Positions 7,519 to 16,776 of a stretch of DNA of 64,000 bases are shown here, piece after piece. The position numbers and the translations under genes were made by a program. Each line of letters opens with the position of its first letter. Position 1 is the stretch's first letter. The notes beneath the pieces are model-generated. The model saw only the letters and a list, made by a program, of their open reading frames with translations, was not told the DNA's origin and did no database searches. Source of the DNA: an uncultured Flavobacteriales bacterium (lineage in GTDB: Bacteria > Bacteroidota > Bacteroidia > Flavobacteriales_G > Salibacteraceae); the NCBI GenBank assembly GCA_943788775.1, contig CALSRO010000006.1, positions 62,001-126,000 of the forward strand, in the 5' to 3' direction.

Positions 7519-8985
7519 ATGAGCCCACAAACCGTTATCTGGATCATCGCACTCTACTTTGGAGTGCTCATTTTGATTTCCTTTCTCACCGGTAAGGACG
7601 ATTCAAATCAGGCCTTTTTCATCGGTAAGAAAGAGTCACCTTGGTATATCGTAGCATTCGGCATGATTGGGGCTTCACTAAGTGGAGTGACCTTTATATC
7701 CATACCTGGGTGGGTGGCCACTAATCAATTCAGCTATATGCAAATGGTGTTGGGTTATTTAGCTGGATACCTGGTCATTGGGTTGGTTTTGATGCCGCTT
7801 TACTATAAGTTGAATCTCACATCGATTTATGGTTATTTGGATCAGCGATTTGGTTTTTGGAGCTACAAAACGGGTGCTTTTTATTTCCTGCTTTCTCGTG
7901 TAATCGGTGCTTCATTTCGACTTTTTTTAGTGGCAATTTCATTGCACTTGGCAGTCTTTGAACAATTAGGGTTGCCCTTTTGGGTTGCCGTGTTGGTTGC
8001 TGTTTTGTTGATTTGGGTTTATACGTTCAAGAGTGGAATTAAGACTATCATTTGGACGGATACGCTACAAACAGCAGCCATGCTTTTGGCAGCATTTGCG
8101 ACCATTTGGGTGATAAAGGACAAGATGGATTGGGATTTCTCAAGCATGACTAGAGCCATATCCGATGCTGGATATTCTCAATGGTTCTTTTGGGAAGACT
8201 GGAATAGTGATCGGCATTTTGTGAAACAGTTCCTAGCAGGTATGTTCATTACCATTGCCATGACTGGGCTAGATCAGGATATGATGCAAAAGAATTTGAG
8301 CTGTAAGTCTATCAAAGAGGCTCAGAAGAATATGTTCTGGTTCAGTGTGGTTTTGGTTTTCGCCAATGTGCTTTTTCTAAGCCTTGGTGCAATGCTCTTT
8401 TTGTTCAGAGATGCGATTGGTTTCGACCCTGCGGCAACGGCAGATGAATTGTTTCCCGCCCTGGCCGTAAAGAGAGCAAAGTTAGGAATGTTCGCAGGTG
8501 TTCTATTTATTATTGGTTTAGTTGCTGCAGCTTATTCCAGCGCAGATAGTGCGCTTACTGCACTCACCACTTCATTTTGCGTGGACTTCTTAAACATGGA
8601 GAAAAAGCCAAAAGTGAGCGATCGAACAACAAGGAAAATGGTTCATATTGGCTTCACAGCGGTTCTCTTTTTTGTCATCATCATATTTAATGCGATCAAT
8701 GACGAGAGCGTTGTTTCAGGGCTTTTTAAGGTAGCGGGCTACACTTATGGTCCATTACTTGGTTTGTATGCCTTTGGCATGTTTACCAAGCTGAATGCAC
8801 GAGATAAATGGGTGCCCCTGGTTTGTATTGTGGCTCCAGCACTTAGCTATGTGCTTCAGGCTTATTCTGCCATTTGGTTCAATGGTTATAAGATCGGTTT
8901 CGAACTACTATTAATCAACGGGGTGTTGACTTTCAGTGGGTTGTGGCTTCTTTCTCTTGGCAATGCCGTTCGAGAGAAGGCGTAG
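7519..8985 (+). CDS. Sodium:solute symporter (SSS family)
   Basis: This is a 488-residue polytopic protein with about 13 predicted transmembrane helices. It carries SSS-family marks: NQAFFIGKKESPWYIVAFGM after helix 1, GASLSGVTFISIPGW in the unwound first core helix, RVIGASFRLFLVA, and the helix-8 Na+-site region AAAYSSADSALTALTTSF. Members import solutes such as sugars, proline, pantothenate or sialic acid using the sodium gradient; the substrate cannot be read from sequence. The closest type in Bacteroidota is the unassigned SLC5-like group often near sugar or amino-acid genes. Its 3' end overlaps the convergent TPR gene by 53 bases. Confidence 0.9.
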   Translation: MSPQTVIWIIALYFGVLILISFLTGKDDSNQAFFIGKKESPWYIVAFGMIGASLSGVTFISIPGWVATNQFSYMQMVLGYLAGYLVIGLVLMPLYYKLNLTSIYGYLDQRFGFWSYKTGAFYFLLSRVIGASFRLFLVAISLHLAVFEQLGLPFWVAVLVAVLLIWVYTFKSGIKTIIWTDTLQTAAMLLAAFATIWVIKDKMDWDFSSMTRAISDAGYSQWFFWEDWNSDRHFVKQFLAGMFITIAMTGLDQDMMQKNLSCKSIKEAQKNMFWFSVVLVFANVLFLSLGAMLFLFRDAIGFDPAATADELFPALAVKRAKLGMFAGVLFIIGLVAAAYSSADSALTALTTSFCVDFLNMEKKPKVSDRTTRKMVHIGFTAVLFFVIIIFNAINDESVVSGLFKVAGYTYGPLLGLYAFGMFTKLNARDKWVPLVCIVAPALSYVLQAYSAIWFNGYKIGFELLLINGVLTFSGLWLLSLGNAVREKA

Positions 8986-9754
8986 CAGCTAGATTCCCCG
9001 CTGCTTCTGCCTTTCCCCAATAGGAACAGGCTTGCTCCAAATCACCAAGTCCGAAATAGTTCACTCCGATGTTAAATAGCGATCCGCCATCTTCGGGAGT
9101 TATCGCCAAGGCCTGTCTATAGGATTTGTTTGATTCTTCTAAATATCCACCTGCGTTTTGAGTAAGGCCGAGTCCGTACCAAGCATCATAATCCGATGGT
9201 AAAATGTTTGTAGCCTGCTCAAAATAGTGTTGTGCCAAGGAAAATTGACTTTCTCTGTATGCAGCTAAACCTGTGTTATATGTAGCTAGGTAGTTTGTTG
9301 GATCAAGTTCTAAACTCTTCTCAAACGCACCCAGGGCTGGGCCGTAATTTTTAAGTTGTATGTGACTTAAACCAAGATATAGAAATGCCTCGGCCGTAGG
9401 TCGAGTTCGTGTCTGTTCAGATAATTGTTCGACCGCTGCTCTATAATTACCTTGTTTATAGAGAATCCAACTTTTAAGGTAACCAGCCTCGCCACAGGTA
9501 GAATTGAGGCTACAAAAGGTGTTAAAATCGGCCATAGCTGCATTCAAGTCATTTCGCTCCAATTTGATTTTCCCTCGATAGAGGTATAAATCTGCAATGT
9601 CTGAGTGCTTATCAATTTTTTGGTTCAGAATGGTCATTGCCTTTACAGTGTCACCCGCTGCAAAGTGTTTCATGGGTTTTTTTCTATGCCTGCTTTGTCC
9701 AAAACTGTTCGAACTGCACAACACGACAAATAAAACTAGTAAGAAACTCCTCAT
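8933..9754 (-). CDS. Exported tetratricopeptide repeat protein
   Basis: The 273-residue protein has a signal peptide (MRSFLLVLFVVLCSSNSFGQ) and then about six or seven TPR units spanning most of the mature chain, for example ADLYLYRGKIKLERNDLNAA, AEAFLYLGLSHIQLKNYGPA, YLATYNTGLAAYRESQFSLA and DAWYGLGLTQNAGGYLEESN. Its ATG overlaps the stop of the upstream membrane protease as ATGA, so the two are translationally coupled and probably function together, with the TPR protein as periplasmic scaffold or adaptor (inference). The last 17 codons overlap the 3' end of the convergent symporter. Confidence 0.88.
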   Translation of the reverse strand: MRSFLLVLFVVLCSSNSFGQSRHRKKPMKHFAAGDTVKAMTILNQKIDKHSDIADLYLYRGKIKLERNDLNAAMADFNTFCSLNSTCGEAGYLKSWILYKQGNYRAAVEQLSEQTRTRPTAEAFLYLGLSHIQLKNYGPALGAFEKSLELDPTNYLATYNTGLAAYRESQFSLAQHYFEQATNILPSDYDAWYGLGLTQNAGGYLEESNKSYRQALAITPEDGGSLFNIGVNYFGLGDLEQACSYWGKAEAAGNLAATPSLERHCQEKEATTH

Positions 9755-11088
9755 TCGTTTGTCATTTTCACCTTTATCTGCGCGCCAGTGTAAGAAGTCA
9801 CTTGAACTTTTGCTCCCTTAGTAATAAAACCAGCACCCGCGGTGGCGTCATGGATCACGCCATCAATTTCAACCTTACCGGCTGGTCGCATATCTGTGTA
9901 GGCAATGCCGGTCATTCCTATTAGATTAAATTCCTTGGTTGATGTTCCCACAAATCCATCTTCTTTTCTCTGGTCTGCACTCAACACCAACCGAGATAGA
10001 GCGCCAGATTCAAAAAGCTTTACAGCAAGAAATAGCGAACCGAAAATGGAGACACTTCCCGATAATACTACAATCAAACCAGCTTCAACCAATCGGCTTG
10101 ATTGAACAGGAGCAAAGTCAAATCCAATGTTGCCGACTAAGCTGAGTGTGAGACCAAGAAAAGCCAAGGATATGCCTGCTATTCCCGCGATTCCAAAACC
10201 TGGGATGACAAATACCTCCAATGCGATTAGGACTAAACCAACTATGAACAATAGTATTTCCCAGTTTGCTGCCAATCCTTCTAAATATAGAGGCATGAAG
10301 TACAACACAGCAGCGGTCAATGCTGCAATCAATGGAAACCCAATACCAGGCGATTGCAATTCAAAATAGATTCCACCAAAAATCACAAGAATTAGTAAGC
10401 TGCTGATGGCTGGATTAATCAATAAACCAATGATAACATCGATAGTGGTGAGTTGCTGCTTTTGGATCGTATAGTCTTCAATTCCACAGTGATTTAACAC
10501 TTCTTTGGGGCTATTGTACTCCCCTTCACAAAATCCCAGTTCGATGGCTTTGCTTGCCGTGAGTGTCACGATTTTTCCTTCCTCAGATACGCCTTCTACC
10601 ACTTTATCAGCGTCAACCATGGCTTCAGCAATATCAGGATTGCGTCCTTTTGCTTCAGCCGTTGCCCGCATTTTTTCTCTGAAATAGCTCTGAATTTTTT
10701 CCGCTTGAACCTCACCGTTTTGATTGACCACCGTTGCGGCTCCGATGGTCGAACCAGGTTTCATGAAAATGCTGTCACATGCCATGGAAATCAAAGCGCC
10801 TGCCGAAGCAGCATTGTTGTCAATGAGCACATAGACAGGAATTTTTGAATTAAGTATGCGTGTTCGAATCGAATCCGCTGCATCAACGGCACCGCCATAT
10901 GTATTCATGTTTATTAGAATTACATCGGCTTTTATTTCATGTGCCTCGTCCATCGCAAGCTGCACCTTGCGCCAAATGGGAGCTGCTATTTCTTCCTTGA
11001 TGTCAAACTGATAAACTAGTTTTTCTTCTTGTGCAAAAGCATTAGTAAAGCTTAGAAAGAATAGGAGAATTACCAGGCATTTAGACAT
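9751..11088 (-). CDS. NfeD-type membrane-bound ClpP-class serine protease
   Basis: From ATG at 11088 the product is 445 residues with a signal peptide (MSKCLVILLFFLSFTNAFAQ); the open frame extends to 11190 but a TACATTTG box five bases upstream of 11088 supports this start. The N-terminal ClpP/SppA-like domain shows NMNTYGGAVDAADSI, the catalytic serine region NNAASAGALISMACDSIFM, and a following Lys-bearing helix (FREKMRATAEAKG) that would supply the Ser-Lys dyad. Then come four or five transmembrane helices (about 240-370) and a C-terminal OB-fold NfeD domain (IGMTGIAYTDMRPAGKVEID). Long NfeD proteins cleave stomatin-type partners; no stomatin gene is present here. It is coupled to the TPR gene. 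Confidence 0.9.
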   Translation of the reverse strand: MSKCLVILLFFLSFTNAFAQEEKLVYQFDIKEEIAAPIWRKVQLAMDEAHEIKADVILINMNTYGGAVDAADSIRTRILNSKIPVYVLIDNNAASAGALISMACDSIFMKPGSTIGAATVVNQNGEVQAEKIQSYFREKMRATAEAKGRNPDIAEAMVDADKVVEGVSEEGKIVTLTASKAIELGFCEGEYNSPKEVLNHCGIEDYTIQKQQLTTIDVIIGLLINPAISSLLILVIFGGIYFELQSPGIGFPLIAALTAAVLYFMPLYLEGLAANWEILLFIVGLVLIALEVFVIPGFGIAGIAGISLAFLGLTLSLVGNIGFDFAPVQSSRLVEAGLIVVLSGSVSIFGSLFLAVKLFESGALSRLVLSADQRKEDGFVGTSTKEFNLIGMTGIAYTDMRPAGKVEIDGVIHDATAGAGFITKGAKVQVTSYTGAQIKVKMTNE

Positions 11089-11093
11089 AAGGT

Positions 11094-11101
11094 CAAATGT
11101 A
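11094..11101 (-). promoter_or_regulatory. -7 box (TAnnTTTG) for the NfeD-type protease
   Basis: TACATTTG on the minus strand ends five bases before the ATG at 11088. A TTG lies 23 bases further upstream as a loose -33 element. The position argues against the longer frame start at 11190. Confidence 0.5.
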
Positions 11102-11163
11102 CTTATCGCATTTGTTACTTGTCTCAATCCTATTTCAATTGTCTCTTTCAATTGTATGAAACT

Positions 11164-11200
11164 AAAAAGACCACTCAATTGGCTAAACAAGTGAGTGGTC
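11164..11200 (-). terminator. Intrinsic terminator after pruA
   Basis: A perfect 9-bp stem (GACCACTCA pairing with TGAGTGGTC, 14-base loop) is followed on the minus strand by TTTTTAG. It lies 20 bases downstream of the pruA stop, ending the hbd-pruA transcript before the NfeD gene. Confidence 0.8.
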
Positions 11201-11222
11201 CTGTAGAATCGTTTTGTTCGGC

Positions 11223-12851
11223 TTATCCTAAAAAAGGATAACGGTAATCAGTAGGAGGGACAAACGTTTCTTTGATGGTACGTGGGCTAACCCATCGTAT
11301 TAAATTCCACATTGAACCTGCTTTGTCGTTGGTTCCTGAACCTCGAGCTCCGCCAAACGGTTGTTGGTTTACTACCGCTCCTGTTGGCTTGTCGTTGATG
11401 TAGAAATTACCTGCGCTGTCCTGTAGCTTTTTACAAGCCAAGTCAATGGCATATCGATCTTGTGAAAAGATACTACCAGTCAAAGCATACGGTGAAGTAT
11501 TATTTAGAATATCCATGGTTTCCTCAAACTTGTCATCTTCATACACATAGATGGTGATAACAGGCCCAAAAATTTCCTCACAGATAGTTTTAAAACTTGG
11601 ATTGGTTGTCACGATTACTGTTGGTTCAATGAAGTATCCAACGCTATCGTCATATCCACCACCTGCAATGATTTCTGCATCGCTTGCATTTTTCGCATGA
11701 TCGATATATCCTGAAATCTTATCAAATGCACGTTTGTCAATCACTGCATTAACGAAGTTGCTAGGATCGGCAGGTGATCCCATTTTGAAGGACTTTACAT
11801 CGTTAATCACCTGCTCTTTGACCTCATTCCACATGCTTGATGGAATGTAAGCGCGAGAAGCTGCAGAGCATTTTTGTCCTTGGAATTCGAACGCCCCGCG
11901 TGAAATTGCAGTGGCGACCTCAGCAGGAACAGCACTTGGGTGAACCATAATAAAGTCCTTCCCACCAGTTTCTCCAACAATTCGAGGATAGGAGCGATAC
12001 ATGTTGATATTGTTGCCAATCTCTTTCCATAGGTGTTGAAAAACGCCCGTAGATCCTGTGAAGTGTAATCCGGCAAAGTCCTTATGCTTGAAAACAACAT
12101 CACCGGCAACTGGGCCTTCTACTGATACAAGGTTAATAACGCCATCAGGCAGTCCAGCAGCCTTGAAAAGCTCCATGATTACTTGCGCAGAATACATTTG
12201 AGTTTCTGCAGGTTTCCAAACGCACGTGTTTCCCATCATAGCTGCAGAAGCAGGCAGGTTAGCCGCGATAGAGGTAAAGTTAAATGGAGAAATTGCGAAC
12301 ACAAATCCTTCAAGGGGTCTGTATTCCATTCGGTTCCAAATACCAGGTTGAGAATCTGGTTGGTTGCTGTACATCTCCTGCATCAAATACACGTTGAAGC
12401 GGAAGAAGTCAATCATTTCGCATGCAGCATCAATTTCTGCTTGCATCACATTCTTTGACTGGGCCAACATCGTAGCAGCATTCATTCTATCTCTGAATGG
12501 ACCAGCGAGTAACTCAGCGGCCTTCATAAAGATACTTGCTCTATGTTCCCATGGGAGGGAAGACCAGGCATCTTTAGCTTCCAATGCAGCGTCAATCGCT
12601 GCCTGCACGTGTGAAGCATCACCGTAGTTGAAATGGCCCAAAACCTTCGCGTGCTCATGCGGTGGGTTCATTGCGATTTTATTGTTTGTACGAACCTTTT
12701 CACTTCCGATATACATGGGCATATCGATCGGTGCTTGGTTATACATATCGTTATATGTTTCGAGAAGAGATTCTAGTTCTTCACTACCAGGAGCATAACC
12801 TTTTACAGGCTCATTCTCTGGATATGGAATTTGATATAATCCTTTTGGCAT
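11223..12851 (-). CDS. pruA: L-glutamate gamma-semialdehyde (P5C) dehydrogenase
   Basis: The 542-residue protein matches the stand-alone PruA/RocA type that oxidises 1-pyrroline-5-carboxylate/glutamate semialdehyde to glutamate with NAD+, the second step of proline catabolism. Key residues are visible: Glu294 in VGETGGKDF and the nucleophile Cys328 in FQGQKCSAASRAY, with SPFNFTSIAANLP and FTGSTGVFQHLW in the NAD-binding domain and QQPFGGARGSGTNDKAG near the end. The length and the N-terminal MPKGLYQIPYPENEPV are typical of the Bacteroidota and mitochondrial enzymes. It is the second gene after hbd with a 33-base gap, and ends at a strong terminator. No proline dehydrogenase gene lies in the window. 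Confidence 0.95.
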   Translation of the reverse strand: MPKGLYQIPYPENEPVKGYAPGSEELESLLETYNDMYNQAPIDMPMYIGSEKVRTNNKIAMNPPHEHAKVLGHFNYGDASHVQAAIDAALEAKDAWSSLPWEHRASIFMKAAELLAGPFRDRMNAATMLAQSKNVMQAEIDAACEMIDFFRFNVYLMQEMYSNQPDSQPGIWNRMEYRPLEGFVFAISPFNFTSIAANLPASAAMMGNTCVWKPAETQMYSAQVIMELFKAAGLPDGVINLVSVEGPVAGDVVFKHKDFAGLHFTGSTGVFQHLWKEIGNNINMYRSYPRIVGETGGKDFIMVHPSAVPAEVATAISRGAFEFQGQKCSAASRAYIPSSMWNEVKEQVINDVKSFKMGSPADPSNFVNAVIDKRAFDKISGYIDHAKNASDAEIIAGGGYDDSVGYFIEPTVIVTTNPSFKTICEEIFGPVITIYVYEDDKFEETMDILNNTSPYALTGSIFSQDRYAIDLACKKLQDSAGNFYINDKPTGAVVNQQPFGGARGSGTNDKAGSMWNLIRWVSPRTIKETFVPPTDYRYPFLG

Positions 12852-12884
12852 TGTTTTGAATTTAAGTATTGCCCGCGTTTGCGG

Positions 12885-13775
12885 TTATTTTTTAAAGTTA
12901 TCGGCCACTACAAGTTCTTTGGTTCCGTGCGTCCAGCTATAGAAACCTTCGCCTGACTTAACTCCAAGCTTTCCTGCCATTACCATGTTGACTACGAGTG
13001 GGCAAGGAGCATATTTTCCATTGCCAAATCCATCATATAAAACATTCATGATTGACAGACATACATCCAGTCCGATGAAATCAGCCAGCTGCAATGGTCC
13101 CATAGGGTGCGCCATTCCTAACTTCATTACCGTGTCAATTTCTTCTACGCCAGCAACTCCTTCATGCAGTGTAATGATGGCTTCGTTGATCATTGGCATC
13201 AAGATTCGGTTTGCTACAAAACCTGGGTAGTCATTAACTTCTACTGGAGATTTTTTCAGGCTGCGGCTGACCTCCATGATCGTATTCGTCACTTCATCGC
13301 TGGTAGCATATCCTCTGATGATCTCTACCAGCTTCATGACTGGAACTGGATTCATGAAGTGCATTCCAATAACTTGATCAGGTCTCGAAGTTGCTGCGGC
13401 AATTTTGGTGATGGAAATGGATGAGGTATTGGTTGATAAAATACATCCCGCAGGAGCATTGTCATCCATTTGTTTGAAAATTTTCAATTTCAAATCAACG
13501 TTCTCAGTTGCTGCTTCTACGACCAATTCGCGATCACTAACTCCTTTAGCAAGATCTGTGTGCGTTTTGATCCTAGCTAGTGTCGATTCTTTGTCTTCGG
13601 CTGAGATTTTCTCCTTAGCAACCTGTCTGTCCAGGTTTTTAGTGATCGTGGTTAGACCTCGATCCAACGCCTCTTGTGAAATATCAATGAGGTTTACTTC
13701 ATATCCAAATTGCGCAAATACGTGAGCAATTCCGTTGCCCATTGTTCCGGCTCCTATAACAGCAATGTTTTTCAT
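12885..13775 (-). CDS. hbd: 3-hydroxybutyryl-CoA dehydrogenase
   Basis: This 296-residue enzyme reduces acetoacetyl-CoA or oxidises 3-hydroxyacyl-CoA with NAD(H). It has the Rossmann motif GAGTMGNGIA (residues 8-17), LSTNTSSISITKIA, the catalytic-His region GMHFMNPVPVMKLVEI, EVNDYPGFVANRI and the C-terminal AHPMGPLQLADFIGLD. The length is that of the single-domain bacterial enzyme rather than the fused FadB type. A textbook promoter (TTTG, 19 bases, TACTTTTG) lies upstream, giving a leader of about 30 bases. It is co-transcribed with pruA, so the pair probably serves amino acid and acyl-CoA catabolism. Confidence 0.93.
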   Translation of the reverse strand: MKNIAVIGAGTMGNGIAHVFAQFGYEVNLIDISQEALDRGLTTITKNLDRQVAKEKISAEDKESTLARIKTHTDLAKGVSDRELVVEAATENVDLKLKIFKQMDDNAPAGCILSTNTSSISITKIAAATSRPDQVIGMHFMNPVPVMKLVEIIRGYATSDEVTNTIMEVSRSLKKSPVEVNDYPGFVANRILMPMINEAIITLHEGVAGVEEIDTVMKLGMAHPMGPLQLADFIGLDVCLSIMNVLYDGFGNGKYAPCPLVVNMVMAGKLGVKSGEGFYSWTHGTKELVVADNFKK

Positions 13776-13807
13776 TTCGATGATCTCGATTTTATGATTT
13801 GAAGCCG

Positions 13808-13838
13808 CAAAAGTAGAAGGATTAATAGGGCTGCCAAA
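13808..13838 (-). promoter_or_regulatory. Consensus Bacteroidota promoter for hbd-pruA
   Basis: On the minus strand TTTG (13838-13835) is followed after exactly 19 bases by TACTTTTG (13815-13808). This is a full match to the Bacteroidota -33/-7 consensus and optimal spacing. Transcription should start near 13804, leaving a ~30-base leader before hbd. Confidence 0.75.
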
Positions 13839-14058
13839 CCCGAATGTCTATTGATGGCAGATGTTTAAAAATCTATTAGAATTATTGGATAGAATTCGTT
13901 GGATGGATGCATTAATCAATGATATGCTGATATATCTTGCTTGGAAGAAAAATATCATCACCTAAGTAGGTTCTACCAAATTAAGAATACAATTTCTGAA
14001 AGGATTATGGCATCCCCAGAAAAAAGGTGAATGATTTTGAGTCTAATCCTACTTATAC

Positions 14059-14586
14059 TTACGGTGCCGTTGTTACCGAAGAATTTTCGACTAAATCTTG
14101 TTTGCTTTTTCGACTGCTTCTAATATAAGCACTGCTGTATGTGAATTCAGCTGCTCCCTCATCATACTCCAGTATTGCAATAGGATAGTCCAGGTAGTCT
14201 TCTGTTTCCTGTGTTAGTGTGTAAGTGTCTTTGGGTTCTAATCCAACATAAAACTTGAAGACGTCATTGTACAAAGGTTTGTTTTGATGGAAGGCGTTAA
14301 TTGCAATTCGTTTCGTTAAAAAATCAGGATGAGATACCTCAAGAGTATATAGATCCGATTCTTCACATTTGACATTGTATCGATTGCCACGAACCGTTGT
14401 GGTTTTATGTTGCTTGTTGTTCTTGTAAGTGATTATTTGACAGCCTTTTAAAGGGTCGCCATCATCGTCTAACATAATGAATTTAAGTTTGAGAGGGTGA
14501 TAAAATGGCTGAAATTCAGCGGCTTCTTGGCATTTGAGACTAAGTGAGAGAACAAGTGCTGTTATGATCGTCAGAATTGTTTTCAT
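14059..14586 (-). CDS. Hypothetical exported protein
   Basis: ATG at 14586 gives 175 residues with a signal peptide (MKTILTIITALVLSLSLKCQ); the frame opens seven codons earlier but the hydrophobic segment fits the later ATG. The Cys in LSLKC has Lys before it and does not make a good lipobox. The mature protein begins with a stretch like a carboxypeptidase-regulatory-type beta domain (KFIMLDDDGDPLKGCQIITYK, then YNVKCEESDLYTLEVSHPDF), consistent with a small extracytoplasmic Ig-like fold, and ends in a Ser/Arg/Lys-rich tail. I cannot assign a function. The 283 bases between its stop and the start of hbd hold only the hbd promoter and a doubtful 34-codon frame. Confidence 0.65.
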   Translation of the reverse strand: MKTILTIITALVLSLSLKCQEAAEFQPFYHPLKLKFIMLDDDGDPLKGCQIITYKNNKQHKTTTVRGNRYNVKCEESDLYTLEVSHPDFLTKRIAINAFHQNKPLYNDVFKFYVGLEPKDTYTLTQETEDYLDYPIAILEYDEGAAEFTYSSAYIRSSRKSKQDLVENSSVTTAP

Positions 14587-14777
14587 GGGGTATAGTTTAG
14601 TCCCCAAACATTTTGATCTTACTCATTATTCGCTATGAACAATTTCCCAAAAAGCAATTTGAGTTTCCGATTTTTTTAATCTCAAGTCTCGCATACAAAT
14701 TGCTAACGGTGACAACATGTATCGGCAAGTATATATACTATGCTGTAGTTTAACACATCCTAAAAAGGGGCATTTGA

Positions 14778-16776
14778 ATGCAGTTAAACCGAGCCACAGA
14801 TCCTGAGATTATTGAGGTAACCACAAAGATTGCGCGAATTGGTACGTGGAAGTGTAAGACAAAAGAACGTTTGGTTCAATGGTCAGATGAAGTTTACGAA
14901 ATACATGATGAATACCTTGGAAAAGATATATCCATGGATGATGCAATCATGTATTATCAGGAAAACTATCGTTCAATAGTTAAAAGATCTATAAAAGAAG
15001 CAAAGGAGCTTAAAAAACCGTGGGATTTCGAAGCCATTATTGTAAGTGCCAAGCAACGTGAAATTTGGGTGCGATCGCTAGGTTATCCCATTTTCAATAA
15101 CAATGAATTAATCGAAATTAGAGGGGCCTTTTTGGATATTGATAAGTTCAAGAGAAGTCAATCCCAGTTAGAAAAAGGTAAATCTGTTTTTGAACAAATC
15201 TTTGACAATGCTCAAGTATTAATCTGTTTGTCTGAACCAAACGGAAGGGTTCAGAAAGTATCCAATGCCGTACATACTCTATTAGGCTACGAAGTTTCAG
15301 AAGTAATTGGAATGGATCGATTGAGTCTAGCGCATCCGAGCGATGTAAAACACATAAAGAGTGAGTCGAATCTTCAGCTCAATACGCAGAATAGGAACTC
15401 AACCACTATTGAGTATCGAATGCAACACAAAGAGGGACATTATTTATGGTTCATAACAACCACTTCGTTTCTAAAAAATGATACGTCCGAGATTTCGGGC
15501 ATTTTGACAACATCAATTGAGATCACAAATAGAAGAGTGCTGGAGGATAGGATCAGCGCTTTGAATGCTGAATTAAGTTATGAGCTAAAGAAGAACTCTA
15601 AAAGCCTCCAAAACGCTACGATTCAACTGAATCAGCAAGTCGCAGCATTAGATAAGTCAGCACTTGTTAGTATCTTAAACAGAGATTTAGAATTTGTCTT
15701 TGTAAACGAATTGTTTATTCAGGTTACAGGTTTTGACTTTGATCAAATAAAAGGAAAACCAATTAGCTACCTAAAACTAAACAGTGATGCTGATAATGAA
15801 ATTCATGATAAATGGAAGCAATTAAGTCAGGGAAATTCATGGACGGGCGAAATTAGATACCGTAAATCAGACAATTCCACTTTATGGATGAAAAGCACGA
15901 TATCCCCATTTAAAGATGCTGCGGGAAATATTGTAAAATATGTATGCATCGATTTTGATATTACGGAATCGAAACGGATGTCTGAGGAACTGAAGGCGCA
16001 GGCAAAAGAGCTGATTGCGATGCAGGCTGATCTTGCCGAAAGTTTGGAAAAAGAGAAGGAATTAAGCAAATTGAAATCCAGCTTCGTTGCCACCGCATCA
16101 CATCAGTTTAGAACTCCGCTTACTGTGATACAGTCGAGTATGTCCATTTTACAAATGCAGTTAGCACAAATGGATTTAGATCCAAAGGTCACAGGGAAGG
16201 TTGATGCTGTTTATGATCGAGTACAAACTCAGGTTCGGAAAATGACAGAAATGATGAATGAAGTTCTTATCCTAGGTAAAATCGAGAATAAAGGGGTTAA
16301 GGCGAAACCGAAGAAATTGGATGTCAAATTGTTTTTAGAGGATCTTATATAAGTTGAATTTGATTGAGGATGAAAGGGTTGTATTGCTTAAAACATTTGG
16401 TAAACCAAAGGAATTGAATCTTGACGTTCACTTATTCGAACATGCACTTATTAATGTTTTGACGAATGCGTTGAAGTATTCCAAAGGCCGACCTGATCCG
16501 ATAGTTGAATTGGATTATACGGCACAAAGCGGAGTGGAGATTAGGGTGAAGGATTTTGGGGTGGGAATTCCCGAAAATGAGATTGATAAGGTGTTTGAAT
16601 CCTTTTATAGGGCTTCGAACGTAGAAGAAATCTCGGGAACCGGTCTCGGAATGGCAATCGTAAAGCAGTACGTGATGCTAAATAATGGAACGGTCCAAAT
16701 ACATAGTGAACTAGGAAAGGGTACTACAGTAATAATAAAATTTTGGGATGGCACAAATCATAGTAGTCGAGGATGA
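14778..16776 (+). pseudogene. PAS-domain sensor histidine kinase with a frameshift between HisKA and HATPase
   Basis: The first frame (14778-16352, 524 residues) holds three PAS domains (about 12-125, 135-260 and 290-400), a short coiled coil (KAQAKELIAMQADLAESLEK) and a HisKA domain with phospho-acceptor His442 in ATASHQFRTPLTV. It stops at TAA 16350-16352. The missing ATPase domain continues in the +1 frame from about 16354 to 16776, with the N box (HALINVLTNALKYSKG), DFGVGIPE and GTGLGMAIVK. Removing one base in TTATATAAG near 16348 would restore LEDLIKLNLIEDERVV. No membrane helix is present, so the kinase would be cytoplasmic. As read, no active kinase can be made unless frameshifting occurs. 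An AAAAAGGGG ribosome-binding site precedes the ATG. Confidence 0.85.
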
